Shown piece by piece: positions 33,198 to 40,638 of a stretch of 41,070 bases of DNA. The stretch spans positions 1 to 41,070 of the forward strand of contig CAZJLP010000046.1 in NCBI GenBank assembly GCA_964546955.1, written 5' to 3'. The notes under the pieces are model-generated. The model was not told the DNA's origin and made no database searches. It worked only from the letters and a program-made list of their open reading frames with translations. A program made the translations under genes and the position numbers. The stretch's first letter is position 1; each line of letters starts with the position of its first letter. The DNA comes from CAZJLP01 sp964546955 (lineage in GTDB: Bacteria; Verrucomicrobiota; Verrucomicrobiia; Opitutales; Opitutaceae).

Positions 33198-33779
33198 TTA
33201 ACCGTTCACTTGGATCAACGCGTCTCCCGCTGAAAACGTAGCGGGGTACACTGTCACTGTGATATTGCCGTAGTGGCCGCTGGAATTCACCTCGCCTGAA
33301 CCGGAGGTTGTTCCCGCGCTCGAGGTGATGGTCCAGTTGAAAAAGCCGACACCCGAAACGCCGTAATTATTGAGCGTCGGCCCCCAGATCGTGACAGTCA
33401 CCTGTGCGCCATGGGTTAAAAATCGGGCGGTCAGCGTCGTCGCCGTTCCCGTAAAACCCATGCCCTGCGTGTAGCCACGCAAACTCGCATTGCTCAACGA
33501 CGCCGAAGGCTGGAACAGGCCGTTCGTGCTATACGCACTGATGCCGCCGGGCGAGGACACGCCGGCCGTGAAGGTCGTACCAGATGCCACCGTCGAGTTG
33601 TTCGGCACGGTGCTCCATTGATGGCCTGGGATCATGATGAAGGCGTTGGCACTGGTGATCGCGCCGGCGATAAGATTGGAGCCATCGCCGTTGACGCCCA
33701 CAACTTGAGCGGAAGCCGTGAGCGTGAAGACCACGCTCGCGCAAGAGACTAACAAGGATTTGAACAGATGCATGTGCAT
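33198..33779 (-). CDS. Small secreted Ser/Thr/Gly-rich protein, unknown function
   Basis: A 193-residue protein with a clear signal peptide (HLFKSLLVSCASVVFTLTASAQ). The mature part is built of Gly, Ser, Thr and Asn with alternating hydrophobics (GSNLIAGAITSANAFIM, LSNASLRGYTQGMGFTGTATTLTARF, HYGNITVTVYPATF), typical of a beta-sandwich surface protein. No catalytic or binding motif is visible and I do not recognise a family. Two tandem palindromes lie about 115-180 bases upstream, so it may be regulated. Confidence 0.6.
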   Translation of the reverse strand: MHMHLFKSLLVSCASVVFTLTASAQVVGVNGDGSNLIAGAITSANAFIMIPGHQWSTVPNNSTVASGTTFTAGVSSPGGISAYSTNGLFQPSASLSNASLRGYTQGMGFTGTATTLTARFLTHGAQVTVTIWGPTLNNYGVSGVGFFNWTITSSAGTTSGSGEVNSSGHYGNITVTVYPATFSAGDALIQVNG

Positions 33780-33892
33780 TGTGAATGAGCCCGAGACACT
33801 TCCGCCAGTTGGAGCCCTCCTCCCGCCGGACCAGAAGCCATCTCGAGCGACAGGCACTCCATCAGAAAGATCGGCCTTACGCGAATTTCTGA

Positions 33893-33912
33893 ATTACCCT
33901 ATATGGGGTAAT
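33893..33912. promoter_or_regulatory. Inverted repeat ATTACCC / GGGTAAT
   Basis: Perfect 7-bp arms with a 6-base spacer (TATATG), 114-133 bases upstream of the start at 33779. The spacing, with one helical turn between arm centres, suits a dimeric DNA-binding protein. Confidence 0.55.
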
Positions 33913-33935
33913 CGACATTCGATCCGCCACTTTTT

Positions 33936-33956
33936 TGTATATACTCCGTATATACA
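33936..33956. promoter_or_regulatory. Inverted repeat TGTATATAC / GTATATACA
   Basis: Perfect 9-bp arms with a 3-base spacer (TCC). Preceded by a run of T. About 24 bases from the first palindrome; both lie upstream of the secreted protein gene at 33779. Confidence 0.6.
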
Positions 33957-34106
33957 TCTTTCGAAGGACAAACAAATAGTAACCCTGTCTTAACCAGTTC
34001 GTCTTCGATAAGTACTTAATTTATTGACGGCCGCCCTTCCACCCGCGCGCGCCGACCGGCACGGATGCGTACCCCGTCCATTCTGCCTCTCTTGCCTCCT
34101 ACGGGT

Positions 34107-34346
34107 CTATTCGTCGTCACTTTCTGCGGCACCGTCGTCAGGCGCGTCCACGAACTCGAGGAGATCGCCTGGTTGGCAGCGCAATTCGCGGCACAATGCG
34201 CTCAAGGTCGAAAATCGGACGGCCTTTGCCTTGTTGGTTTTCAAAATCGAAAGATTGGCTAGACTGATTCCAACGCGCTCAGCAAGGTCGGTCAGGGAGA
34301 TCTTTCGATCGAGCATCACACGGTCAAGATTGAGGCGTATTGGCAT
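34107..34346 (-). CDS. YozG-type Cro/C1 helix-turn-helix regulator
   Basis: A 79-residue DNA-binding protein of the XRE family. The helix-turn-helix is visible as LDRVMLDRKISLTDLAERVGISLANLSILKTNKAKAVRFSTLSALCRELRCQPGDLLEF; the last part, LCRELRCQPGDLLE, is the signature of YozG-like regulators. It starts 11 bases after the stop of the DUF2975 membrane gene. DUF2975 and YozG-like genes occur together often, and the pair here fits that. The acidic tail (DAPDDGAAESDDE) is unusual for so small a regulator. Direct repeats upstream of the pair are candidate binding sites. Confidence 0.93.
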   Translation of the reverse strand: MPIRLNLDRVMLDRKISLTDLAERVGISLANLSILKTNKAKAVRFSTLSALCRELRCQPGDLLEFVDAPDDGAAESDDE

Positions 34347-34357
34347 GGTAGCTACGT

Positions 34358-35008
34358 TTAGACCGTCAGTTCATTTTCCTCCTTCATTGCCACAGCCATC
34401 CGAAAGACCTCTGCTAGAACCAACACGGACAACGTCGCGAAGAGAACTGTGTCGGCGCTAAAACCCCGCGAAACCATATGTGCGGTGCCGGTGTAGGCAA
34501 AGCCGTCCAGGAGGGAATAGCCCCGAAGATACTCAGCCCAGACATGACTGTCCCACCGCCGCGCAATCACCCCGATCGCATGGGCGGCGAGAAACCAGAA
34601 CGCCAAAAAGCGAAGGTGATTAACGCTCGACCGGCTGAAAATCGTCCCTGCTTCGATATTTTTCAACAGCCGCCGCACCGTGAAAAGTACGCCGAATCCG
34701 CCCAGGGTTGATGCAAACAGAACTAACGCGTGCGATCTCCTCACGTTGCGAAGGTGGGGTAAATCCAGATTCCCATCGGAGCGGACCGTGACCTCAGCAA
34801 CCACCGTCCGAAGAATAGGCGCACCAGGTGCCTCGGATGCGTCTGCTGCCGGCGAGACGCGCCGGAGTTTAATTGCGCCTTCGCCGGTCGGGAGTGACTC
34901 CGGCAGGAACAGAGCAGTAACGAGAAAAAACACGGCGGCGAGCAGGTATAAATATCCGACAATTTCGCATGCGCTGCGGAAGCGTCTAACAGATGTTTTG
35001 GGATTCAT
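34358..35008 (-). CDS. DUF2975 membrane protein
   Basis: A 216-residue membrane protein with four hydrophobic segments (EIVGYLYLLAAVFFLVTALFL; ALVLFASTLGGFGVLFTV; FLAFWFLAAHAIGVIA; TVLFATLSVLVLAEVFRMAVAM). Between the first two lies a periplasmic stretch (PESLPTGEGAIKLRRVSPAADASEAPG). RRLLKNIEAGTIFSRSSVNHLRFLAFW is the family mark of DUF2975 proteins. Function is unknown; it is translated just before the YozG-type regulator. In-frame ATG codons upstream (35047, 35071) are possible but add an AT-rich, hydrophobic piece; 35008 is preferred with moderate certainty. Confidence 0.85.
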   Translation of the reverse strand: MNPKTSVRRFRSACEIVGYLYLLAAVFFLVTALFLPESLPTGEGAIKLRRVSPAADASEAPGAPILRTVVAEVTVRSDGNLDLPHLRNVRRSHALVLFASTLGGFGVLFTVRRLLKNIEAGTIFSRSSVNHLRFLAFWFLAAHAIGVIARRWDSHVWAEYLRGYSLLDGFAYTGTAHMVSRGFSADTVLFATLSVLVLAEVFRMAVAMKEENELTV

Positions 35009-35010
35009 AA

Positions 35011-35071
35011 TATCGAATAACAATAAAAAATTGATGTACGTCAACATATTTTTATCGTTTATCGATAACAA
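35011..35071. promoter_or_regulatory. Direct repeats and palindromes in the divergent promoter region
   Basis: TATCGAATAACAA (35011-35023) and TATCGATAACAA (35060-35071) are near-identical direct repeats 49 bases apart. Between them lie an imperfect palindrome TTGATGTACGTCAA (35031-35044), and the second repeat includes the perfect palindrome TTATCGATAA (35059-35068). Both flanking genes start here, and the second gene of the minus-strand operon is a small helix-turn-helix regulator. A candidate autoregulatory site. Confidence 0.5.
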
Positions 35072-35257
35072 CGCATTGTGCGCAAATTACCCAGTTCAGC
35101 GAGGGCCTCCGCCGTTGTGCGCTTGTTCGGTCGCAGCTCCTGCGGGTGCTTTAAAATATTGCCTCGTACCGGTAAGCCACTTCCCGCGCCTATGCCACCA
35201 TTTGACTCACACCGCTCCGCTGTAGCTCGTTCGCTCGACAATGTCGCTTGTTGGCGC

Positions 35258-36148
35258 ATGCCGCGCTTACTGTCGTTCTGGGTAATCCTGATTGCCGCTT
35301 GCGCCGCACACGCGGCGAGTGACTCAGCAGACTCCCTTGCTGCCGAGATCGAAACTGGGCTCGCCGCCGCGACCACCGGCAATGTCGAAGACGGGTTCAG
35401 CGTGATCTATCGCCACGAACGCACTCCCCTGTCGCCCAAGGAACGCGGCGAAGCGGTGAAAGGCGCGCGGACCATGCTGGCCGAAGCGACAGATCAGTTT
35501 GGCCCATCAGAGTCTTTCTATCGGCTTAATTTCATTCCTTTTGGCCCGGACTATTACCGGCTGCGTCTGTTAGACCGCCGCCCGAAAGGACTCATTCTCT
35601 ACACCCTTATCCTGGAACGCCGCACCGATGGCTGGCTGATTGCCCGCTATTTCGCCGCCGTCCTGGAGCATTCGACGACACTGTGGTCAGACCTTGACTC
35701 GCATGATCTGGAAAAATCCTCGCCCGCCGATCTCGAGCCTGGTGCGGCGTCCTTGCTCGAAACACTAGCCATGGCTGCTCAGGCATTCGCTGCGGCGAAT
35801 AGTGCTGAAGGCGATCGTCTTCTTCATTCCGTAGCCCGTACAAAGCTAGGCGGCAAGGAACGCCTGGCTCGCACCGCGGAAGTACAGGAAATGCTCGATT
35901 CCGCCCGCGAGCTAGGGCCGAGTATTTCGGTGAGCCAGACTCATTTCGTGACACTCGGGAAGCACTTCTTCCAGGTGCGTTTCCTCGATCGAAAAACCAA
36001 AGGCGCACTTACCTGGGTCTTCATCGGCGAAAAATCCACCCATGGCTGGGCGCTCAGCGGTTCACAGGTCTATGGTTCGGACGACATCCTGAACCTCTTC
36101 CGCGATCAGCCACCTGAACGACGACGTGAGCCGGAGCGAAGCGAATGA
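35258..36148 (+). CDS. Secreted protein with two internal repeats, unknown function
   Basis: A 296-residue protein with a Sec signal (PRLLSFWVILIAACAAHAASDS). The mature part is an internal duplication. Repeat 1 has ERTPLSPKERGEAVKGARTM, then FIPFGPDYYRLRLLDRRPKG, LILERRTDGW; repeat 2 has ARTKLGGKERLARTAEVQEML, then FVTLGKHFFQVRFLDRKTKG, FIGEKSTHGW. Order, spacing and the LDR(R/K).KG and GW points are kept. This looks like a pair of small alpha/beta modules of about 85 residues joined by a helical linker. I do not recognise a family. The start at 35258 is chosen for the signal peptide; the longer frame from 35078 has no such feature. Confidence 0.7.
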   Translation: MPRLLSFWVILIAACAAHAASDSADSLAAEIETGLAAATTGNVEDGFSVIYRHERTPLSPKERGEAVKGARTMLAEATDQFGPSESFYRLNFIPFGPDYYRLRLLDRRPKGLILYTLILERRTDGWLIARYFAAVLEHSTTLWSDLDSHDLEKSSPADLEPGAASLLETLAMAAQAFAAANSAEGDRLLHSVARTKLGGKERLARTAEVQEMLDSARELGPSISVSQTHFVTLGKHFFQVRFLDRKTKGALTWVFIGEKSTHGWALSGSQVYGSDDILNLFRDQPPERRREPERSE

Positions 36149-36233
36149 CACAGCTGGCCTCGTCCGTCCCGTCTTCTGCTCATTGATCTCACGTTGCCGG
36201 CGACCTGACTATTCTGCCGTTTATTGTGCGTCC

Positions 36234-36743
36234 TCACGCGAGCCGGGCAAGCGCGGCCTTATAGTTGCGTACAAACCAGCGCTTGCCGCGTGCCTCGATC
36301 TCGTGGCCCTCGTCCTTGAGCCGCTGCCGCAGCTCAGCGATGCCTCCGGGGTACTTTGGATTGAGCTCGCCTCCGTTTTTCAACGTTCGCCAATACGGCG
36401 TAACCTTCGTCGCTCCAACAACCGCTGCCTCCGCGGCGGCATGGGCGGCGATCCACGAGAAAATTCCCGTGGTGATCGGACAAGCAAGGGTGGCGTCGTG
36501 ACGCCGGGCCAACGTTTCGCGCAGCTCGTTGATCGTGACTACCCGACCCCTCGGCACACTGCGCATCAAGGCGTCAACTTCGCGCGGCGCAGGAATGACG
36601 CAGGTCCCGGTGGCGCCCCACCGTTTGGAAAGTCGGGCATCGATTGTGACGACCTTTGGCAGACCTTTGTCGTTAGCCAATTTTTCGCGCCACGACTTTC
36701 TTGTGCGCTTGGGTTCTTTGAGCGACGTGCGTGATGTGGCCAT
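36234..36743 (-). CDS. MGMT-like alkyltransferase-like protein without the reactive Cys
   Basis: A 169-residue protein. The C-terminal part follows O6-methylguanine-DNA methyltransferase order: VPRGRVVTINELRETLARRHD (DNA-binding helix), TLACPITTGIFSWIAAHAAAEA, then TPYWRTLKNGGELNPKYPGG, where MGMT has PCHRV. The reactive Cys and the neighbouring His are replaced: the motif is PYWR at residues 116-119. In alkyltransferase-like (ATL) proteins the Cys is likewise lost (PWHR in E. coli) and the protein flags alkylated bases for nucleotide excision repair instead of reversing them. A basic N-terminal extension of about 35 residues is specific to this subgroup. Possible link with the AlkD-like gene by theme only. 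Confidence 0.8.
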   Translation of the reverse strand: MATSRTSLKEPKRTRKSWREKLANDKGLPKVVTIDARLSKRWGATGTCVIPAPREVDALMRSVPRGRVVTINELRETLARRHDATLACPITTGIFSWIAAHAAAEAAVVGATKVTPYWRTLKNGGELNPKYPGGIAELRQRLKDEGHEIEARGKRWFVRNYKAALARLA

Positions 36744-36929
36744 GCGATCCTCCGAATTACTTGGATCGTAGTCGTTATAGACAAACTGTCGAGCGGCCGA
36801 GCGACAAAAGAAAGAGGGATAGGCTGCCGCTTATTGCTTTTGTCTATAGCCATTGACCGCGGCCTGGCGGCACGCCGGGTCGTGATTCTTTAGGTCGAAA
36901 TGCCCAATGCTTAGCACCTAAACTCTATC

Positions 36930-38168
36930 TTACCGTGGGCTCGGAATCGGGTGCGCCGCGCTAACCGACTCAAGCGTCTCTCGCGGAAAAGGCCGGAACG
37001 TCAGCGCGATCAATACGGCGCCGATTCCCATTCCGAACGACCCGAGGTAAAGCCACCCATAGCTGCCGAGGCGGTCGAAAATCAGTCCGCCGAGCACGGG
37101 CCCAGTCGCCATGCCGAGGCTTCCGGCCATGGCCGTTCCTCCAATCACGGTTCCCATCATCCGCAGCGGAAAATTCTCGCGCACAATGACGGCATAGAGC
37201 GGCATGACTCCCGCGTAGATAAAACCAAAGAGAGCGGCGGCGGCGTAAAACCCGCCGAGCTGGCGCACGAAATAGTAGCCCAGTGCACCGAACGCCTGAA
37301 GCAAGAGCCCAGACACGAGCACCCGTTTCGCCCCGAACCGGTCTCCGAGGACCCCAAACGCGACCCGCCCGCCCATGCCGGCGAGCCCTTCCACGCTATA
37401 GATGGAGACCGCCGCGATCATCGTTATCCCACAGCTGACCGCGTAACTCACCGTATGGAAAATCGGTCCCGAATGCGTCGCGCAACAGAAGAAGTTTGTC
37501 AGAAGCAGGATGATGAATTGGGAAGACCGCACCGCCTGCCCCAACGACATGGAGGGCCGTGATGCTTTTTCCGGCGAGCTCGTGGCATCGTCCCTCTGCA
37601 AGGCCGGCGGCCGGCGTATCAGCAGGGCCGTGGGAATCATCACCACTGCGGCGACTCCCGCAATGATGAGGAGGGATGTTCTCCAGTCCTGGCGAGAGAG
37701 AAGCCAGGCGGCAAACGGAGACATGGTCATCGGCGCCATCCCCATGCCGGCGGAGACAAGAGATACCGCGAGGCTGCGATGCGTGTCGAACCAGCCCGTC
37801 ACGCATGCCATCATCGGAGCAAAAATCGCGGCGGTCGCCCCGCCGACGAGCACTCCAAAAACGATTTGAAATTGGAGAAGCGTGGTCGTGCGACTGGCCA
37901 GAGCCAGGCTCCCCGCGAGGATGATCGATCCCGTCATCACGACGAAGCGCGGGCCCAGGCGATCCGAGAGCGTGCCCCAAATCATGCTGGTTAGGGCCAT
38001 TGCGAGAAAGCCAATCGTCATCGCCGTCGACACACCCGTCACGGACCAGCCAGTCGTTCGCGCGATGGGCAGAAGAAACACAGGAAGTGAAAACATGGCC
38101 CCGATGGCCACACAGCCCAGCAAGCCGCCCGCTGTGACAATCACCCAGCGATAAGAGGGGTTGGTCAT
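36930..38168 (-). CDS. MFS transporter (oxalate/formate antiporter-like)
   Basis: A 412-residue inner-membrane protein with twelve hydrophobic segments in two halves. The first half has GTLSDRLGPRFVVMTG, the MFS loop 2-3 motif, and a central loop DDATSSPEKASRPSMSL divides the halves. The second half has FGVLGDRFGAKRVLVSG, the matching loop 8-9 motif. This resembles the monocarboxylate or oxalate/formate antiporter (OFA) subfamily, but the substrate cannot be fixed. The ATG at 38168 has a Shine-Dalgarno (AGGAG, 7 bases upstream), so this start is well supported. It lies 73 bases after the VOC gene on the same strand. Confidence 0.9.
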   Translation of the reverse strand: MTNPSYRWVIVTAGGLLGCVAIGAMFSLPVFLLPIARTTGWSVTGVSTAMTIGFLAMALTSMIWGTLSDRLGPRFVVMTGSIILAGSLALASRTTTLLQFQIVFGVLVGGATAAIFAPMMACVTGWFDTHRSLAVSLVSAGMGMAPMTMSPFAAWLLSRQDWRTSLLIIAGVAAVVMIPTALLIRRPPALQRDDATSSPEKASRPSMSLGQAVRSSQFIILLLTNFFCCATHSGPIFHTVSYAVSCGITMIAAVSIYSVEGLAGMGGRVAFGVLGDRFGAKRVLVSGLLLQAFGALGYYFVRQLGGFYAAAALFGFIYAGVMPLYAVIVRENFPLRMMGTVIGGTAMAGSLGMATGPVLGGLIFDRLGSYGWLYLGSFGMGIGAVLIALTFRPFPRETLESVSAAHPIPSPR

Positions 38169-38241
38169 CCTGGTTCTCCTTTTCGAAAGAATACCGGTAA
38201 GGCTCGATGTAGCCGTTCCGGTATTGGTGGCGACCGGCAGC

Positions 38242-38676
38242 CTATTTCGCTGCGCAATTAAACATCCACTTGATACCGAAACGGTCGGTGAGCGTGCCCC
38301 AATAGGCACCCCAAAACATGTCTTGCAAGGCCATCTCTACCTGGCCGCCCGCCCCGAGGGCGGCAAACAGGCGATCGGTCTCACTGCGCGTATCGGGCTC
38401 GAGGTTGATATAGACGTTATTTCCCACGGTGAGCTTGAAGCCCATCGAGTCGGGAGAATCGGTCCCCATAAGCACGTGGCCGCCGAGGATCGGCAACGCG
38501 ACATGCATTATCATTTTCCCCTGCGCCTCCGACAAAGTCGGCTGGCCAGGACACGGCGGGCCATCCTTGAAGCGCATAAGGGGGCCATCGAAGTCGGTTT
38601 TGAAAACCGACTTGTAAAACAGAAAGGCTTCTTCGGTATTGCCGGCGAAGTTTAGGTAAGTAGAGACGCGTGCCAT
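38242..38676 (-). CDS. VOC / PhnB-like glyoxalase-fold protein
   Basis: A 144-residue protein of the PhnB (YjdN) branch of the vicinal oxygen chelate superfamily: STYLNFAGNTEEAFLFYKSVFKTDFDG at the start, KMIMHVALPILGGHVLMGTD in the middle, VYINLEPDTRSETDRLFAAL and FWGAYWGTLTDRFGIKWMFNC at the end. Members bind metal or small ligands; many are of unknown function. It probably shares a transcript with the MFS transporter, since the two are co-directional and only 73 bases apart, but nothing links their roles. Confidence 0.9.
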   Translation of the reverse strand: MARVSTYLNFAGNTEEAFLFYKSVFKTDFDGPLMRFKDGPPCPGQPTLSEAQGKMIMHVALPILGGHVLMGTDSPDSMGFKLTVGNNVYINLEPDTRSETDRLFAALGAGGQVEMALQDMFWGAYWGTLTDRFGIKWMFNCAAK

Positions 38677-38829
38677 GGTGAGTGAGGGATAAGGTTGAGA
38701 GTGACAGTCGGGAACAACACCTCAACGAACGACGTGGCGCAATCCGGACAGTGTGCAGAATTTTATGGCGACGTGCTCTTCCCAGAGCGCGCCAATTCTG
38801 GCCCGCGCTATCCTTGCTCGCCAAGCACG

Positions 38830-39876
38830 TCAGTTTGACTCCATCCGTCCCGCTTTTGCCTTCAGGTAATCTTCCTTCGGGATCAGGGCCGGACGGGCCT
38901 GTGGGCCATTTCCATATTTTTCGACAGTGCGTGTCCTTAAATTATACACATCGCCGGCGGACAGCACGAAATAAGACTTTTCCCAGCGCGGATGAGGGCG
39001 CCGCGGGTCGTGAAGAGCGACTTTCCACTTACCCCAGACTTCGAAGCGGTCGCCTTCCACGATGATCGCGGTGCCTTCGGACAGACCGATCCCCAGAAAA
39101 TCGGGGAATTTTTTCACCACAGCAGTGAGATCGTCCCAACGATTTCCCCGGTTGATATGCTGGTCGATTGCTGTCTGTGGGAGGAACGCGAACCCGTGCT
39201 GGTGCTCCGGCTCCGGCGCCATGACGACGTCCGGCCCAGAAATCGCGCCGCGCACGAGGTAGTCGCCAATCACTGTGGCTCCCGCCGACGTTCCGCCAAT
39301 AACCCCTCCGCGGGCGAGTACGTTGTGAAATTCCTTTTCCGTCAGCGTATTCTTGTAGGAATCGACTAAATGCCATTGTCGACCGCCCATAAACCAAACC
39401 GCGTCGGCATCTCTCAATACTTGCACGAATTCCTCTGAATTCGCCACCTGCGGATCATGGGTATGAAGCATGCGCACACGTTCGAGTCCCATTCCCCGCT
39501 TCCAAGCGCCCACCACGTGCTCTTCTTGGTACACCTTGGGTTCTCCGTTTTCCGCCCGGTTTCCTCCCGCAGTTGGAACGATTACGAACCTGGCGCCCTG
39601 CCCGCCGGCCAGATTGACGAAGGTTTCCATGATTCCCGTCCCGCGATCATCTCCTCCTCCTACGATCACGAGTCGTCCCTTGGGCAGCCTGTGCTCACTC
39701 GCACCCAGTCGCTCCGAACCCGATGGATTGTCCTGCCCGACGGCGAAGCCGGCGGCGCAGACATACGCCAGAAAGACCTGCGTGGTTCGTCTCGGGCGCA
39801 ATTCCCAACGGGAGAACAACCGAGAAAACGTTTTACGAAAAGAATGCGCGGAAGACAAAATAGCGAAGGGCACCAT
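38830..39876 (-). CDS. Exported cyanophycinase (peptidase family S51)
   Basis: A 348-residue protein. A long basic N-terminal region precedes a hydrophobic stretch (QVFLAYVCAAGFAVGQ, about 33-48), which suggests export. The S51 domain has GRLVIVGGGDDRGTG, RFVIVPTAGG, AVWFMGGRQWHLVD, the nucleophile elbow GGTSAGA with S197, and the histidine-rich AIDQHINRGNRWDDL. These match cyanophycinases, which cleave cyanophycin (multi-L-arginyl-poly-L-aspartate) into Asp-Arg dipeptides. An extracellular form would release these from another organism. The ATG at 39876 was chosen over an in-frame TTG at 39888. Confidence 0.9.
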   Translation of the reverse strand: MVPFAILSSAHSFRKTFSRLFSRWELRPRRTTQVFLAYVCAAGFAVGQDNPSGSERLGASEHRLPKGRLVIVGGGDDRGTGIMETFVNLAGGQGARFVIVPTAGGNRAENGEPKVYQEEHVVGAWKRGMGLERVRMLHTHDPQVANSEEFVQVLRDADAVWFMGGRQWHLVDSYKNTLTEKEFHNVLARGGVIGGTSAGATVIGDYLVRGAISGPDVVMAPEPEHQHGFAFLPQTAIDQHINRGNRWDDLTAVVKKFPDFLGIGLSEGTAIIVEGDRFEVWGKWKVALHDPRRPHPRWEKSYFVLSAGDVYNLRTRTVEKYGNGPQARPALIPKEDYLKAKAGRMESN

Positions 39877-40029
39877 ACTCCACGACAACCGCTGGCCCCC
39901 CGAAAGGTTACCATGAAAACTTTCGTGATCGGCGGTGGCGCCAGTCGGCTATTGGCGAGAAACCGAGTGCGTACCCAATAGAAATCCGGAGCGAGAAGAG
40001 TCTTTGTCCACGGTTAAACCGCAGCGAAC

Positions 40030-40638
40030 CTACCGCGTGATTTGTCGAAGCTGTCGATCGTGAAAGCGGGACAAAAACGCCAGGGCCGTGGCCGCCCCAA
40101 GCAGCGCCATGAACATGTCCGACTGAGTATCCCAGGGATCCCCCTGTGTTCCCAAGAACTCATCCGCGCCCTGCCCCAACGCAAGCGCGGCACCCCATTC
40201 GATCAGCTCGTAAGTCGCGCTGATGGCGAGCACGACGGAGATGACGATGAAAACCAGTATTTTTCGCCCTTGGACATGGTTGCCCCGCAGAAATATTTCC
40301 CGCGCGATCAACGCCGGAACGAAGCCCTGAAAAAAATGGCCGATGCGATCGTAAGGATTTCGCTCCAGCCCGAACATGTCTGCGATCTGAAACCCGAGCG
40401 GCACCCGGGCGTACGTGTAAGCGCCGCCAAGAATGAGTACGAGCGCGTGCACAAAGACGCAGCCATACAAAAGTCCGCTGAGGGGAAAACGGCGATACGT
40501 CGCCCAAAGAAGCGGGATCGCGATCAAAACCGGGAATACCTCCAGCAACCACGTGAGCCGATCGTAGGGCCGCACGCCCGACACGACCAGCGCGGCCACC
40601 AGCATGCTGACCGCCGCTACAAGGATTCGAGAACGCAT
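40030..40638 (-). CDS. DUF2238 (YjdF-like) integral membrane protein
   Basis: A 202-residue protein with about six hydrophobic segments. Family marks are LLEVFPVLIAIPLLWATYRRFPLSGLLY, AYTYARVPLGFQIADMFGLERNPYDRIGHFFQGFVPALIAREI, ISATYELIEWGAALALGQGADEFLGTQGDPWDTQSDMF and ALLGAATALAFL. The conserved GHFFQGF, YELIEW and GTQGDPWDTQSDM motifs identify DUF2238. Function is unknown. The upstream frame (to 40830) has no such features, so the ATG at 40638 is the start. Confidence 0.9.
   Translation of the reverse strand: MRSRILVAAVSMLVAALVVSGVRPYDRLTWLLEVFPVLIAIPLLWATYRRFPLSGLLYGCVFVHALVLILGGAYTYARVPLGFQIADMFGLERNPYDRIGHFFQGFVPALIAREIFLRGNHVQGRKILVFIVISVVLAISATYELIEWGAALALGQGADEFLGTQGDPWDTQSDMFMALLGAATALAFLSRFHDRQLRQITR

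Larger units (their letters stand above)
33780..34106. other. 327-base AT-rich stretch upstream of the secreted gene, with two palindromes
   Basis: No gene found. From about 33880 to 34020 it is clearly lower in GC than its surroundings and holds the two inverted repeats listed separately. It serves as the upstream region of the gene starting at 33779 and as the downstream region of the HTH gene at 34107. Confidence 0.65.
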
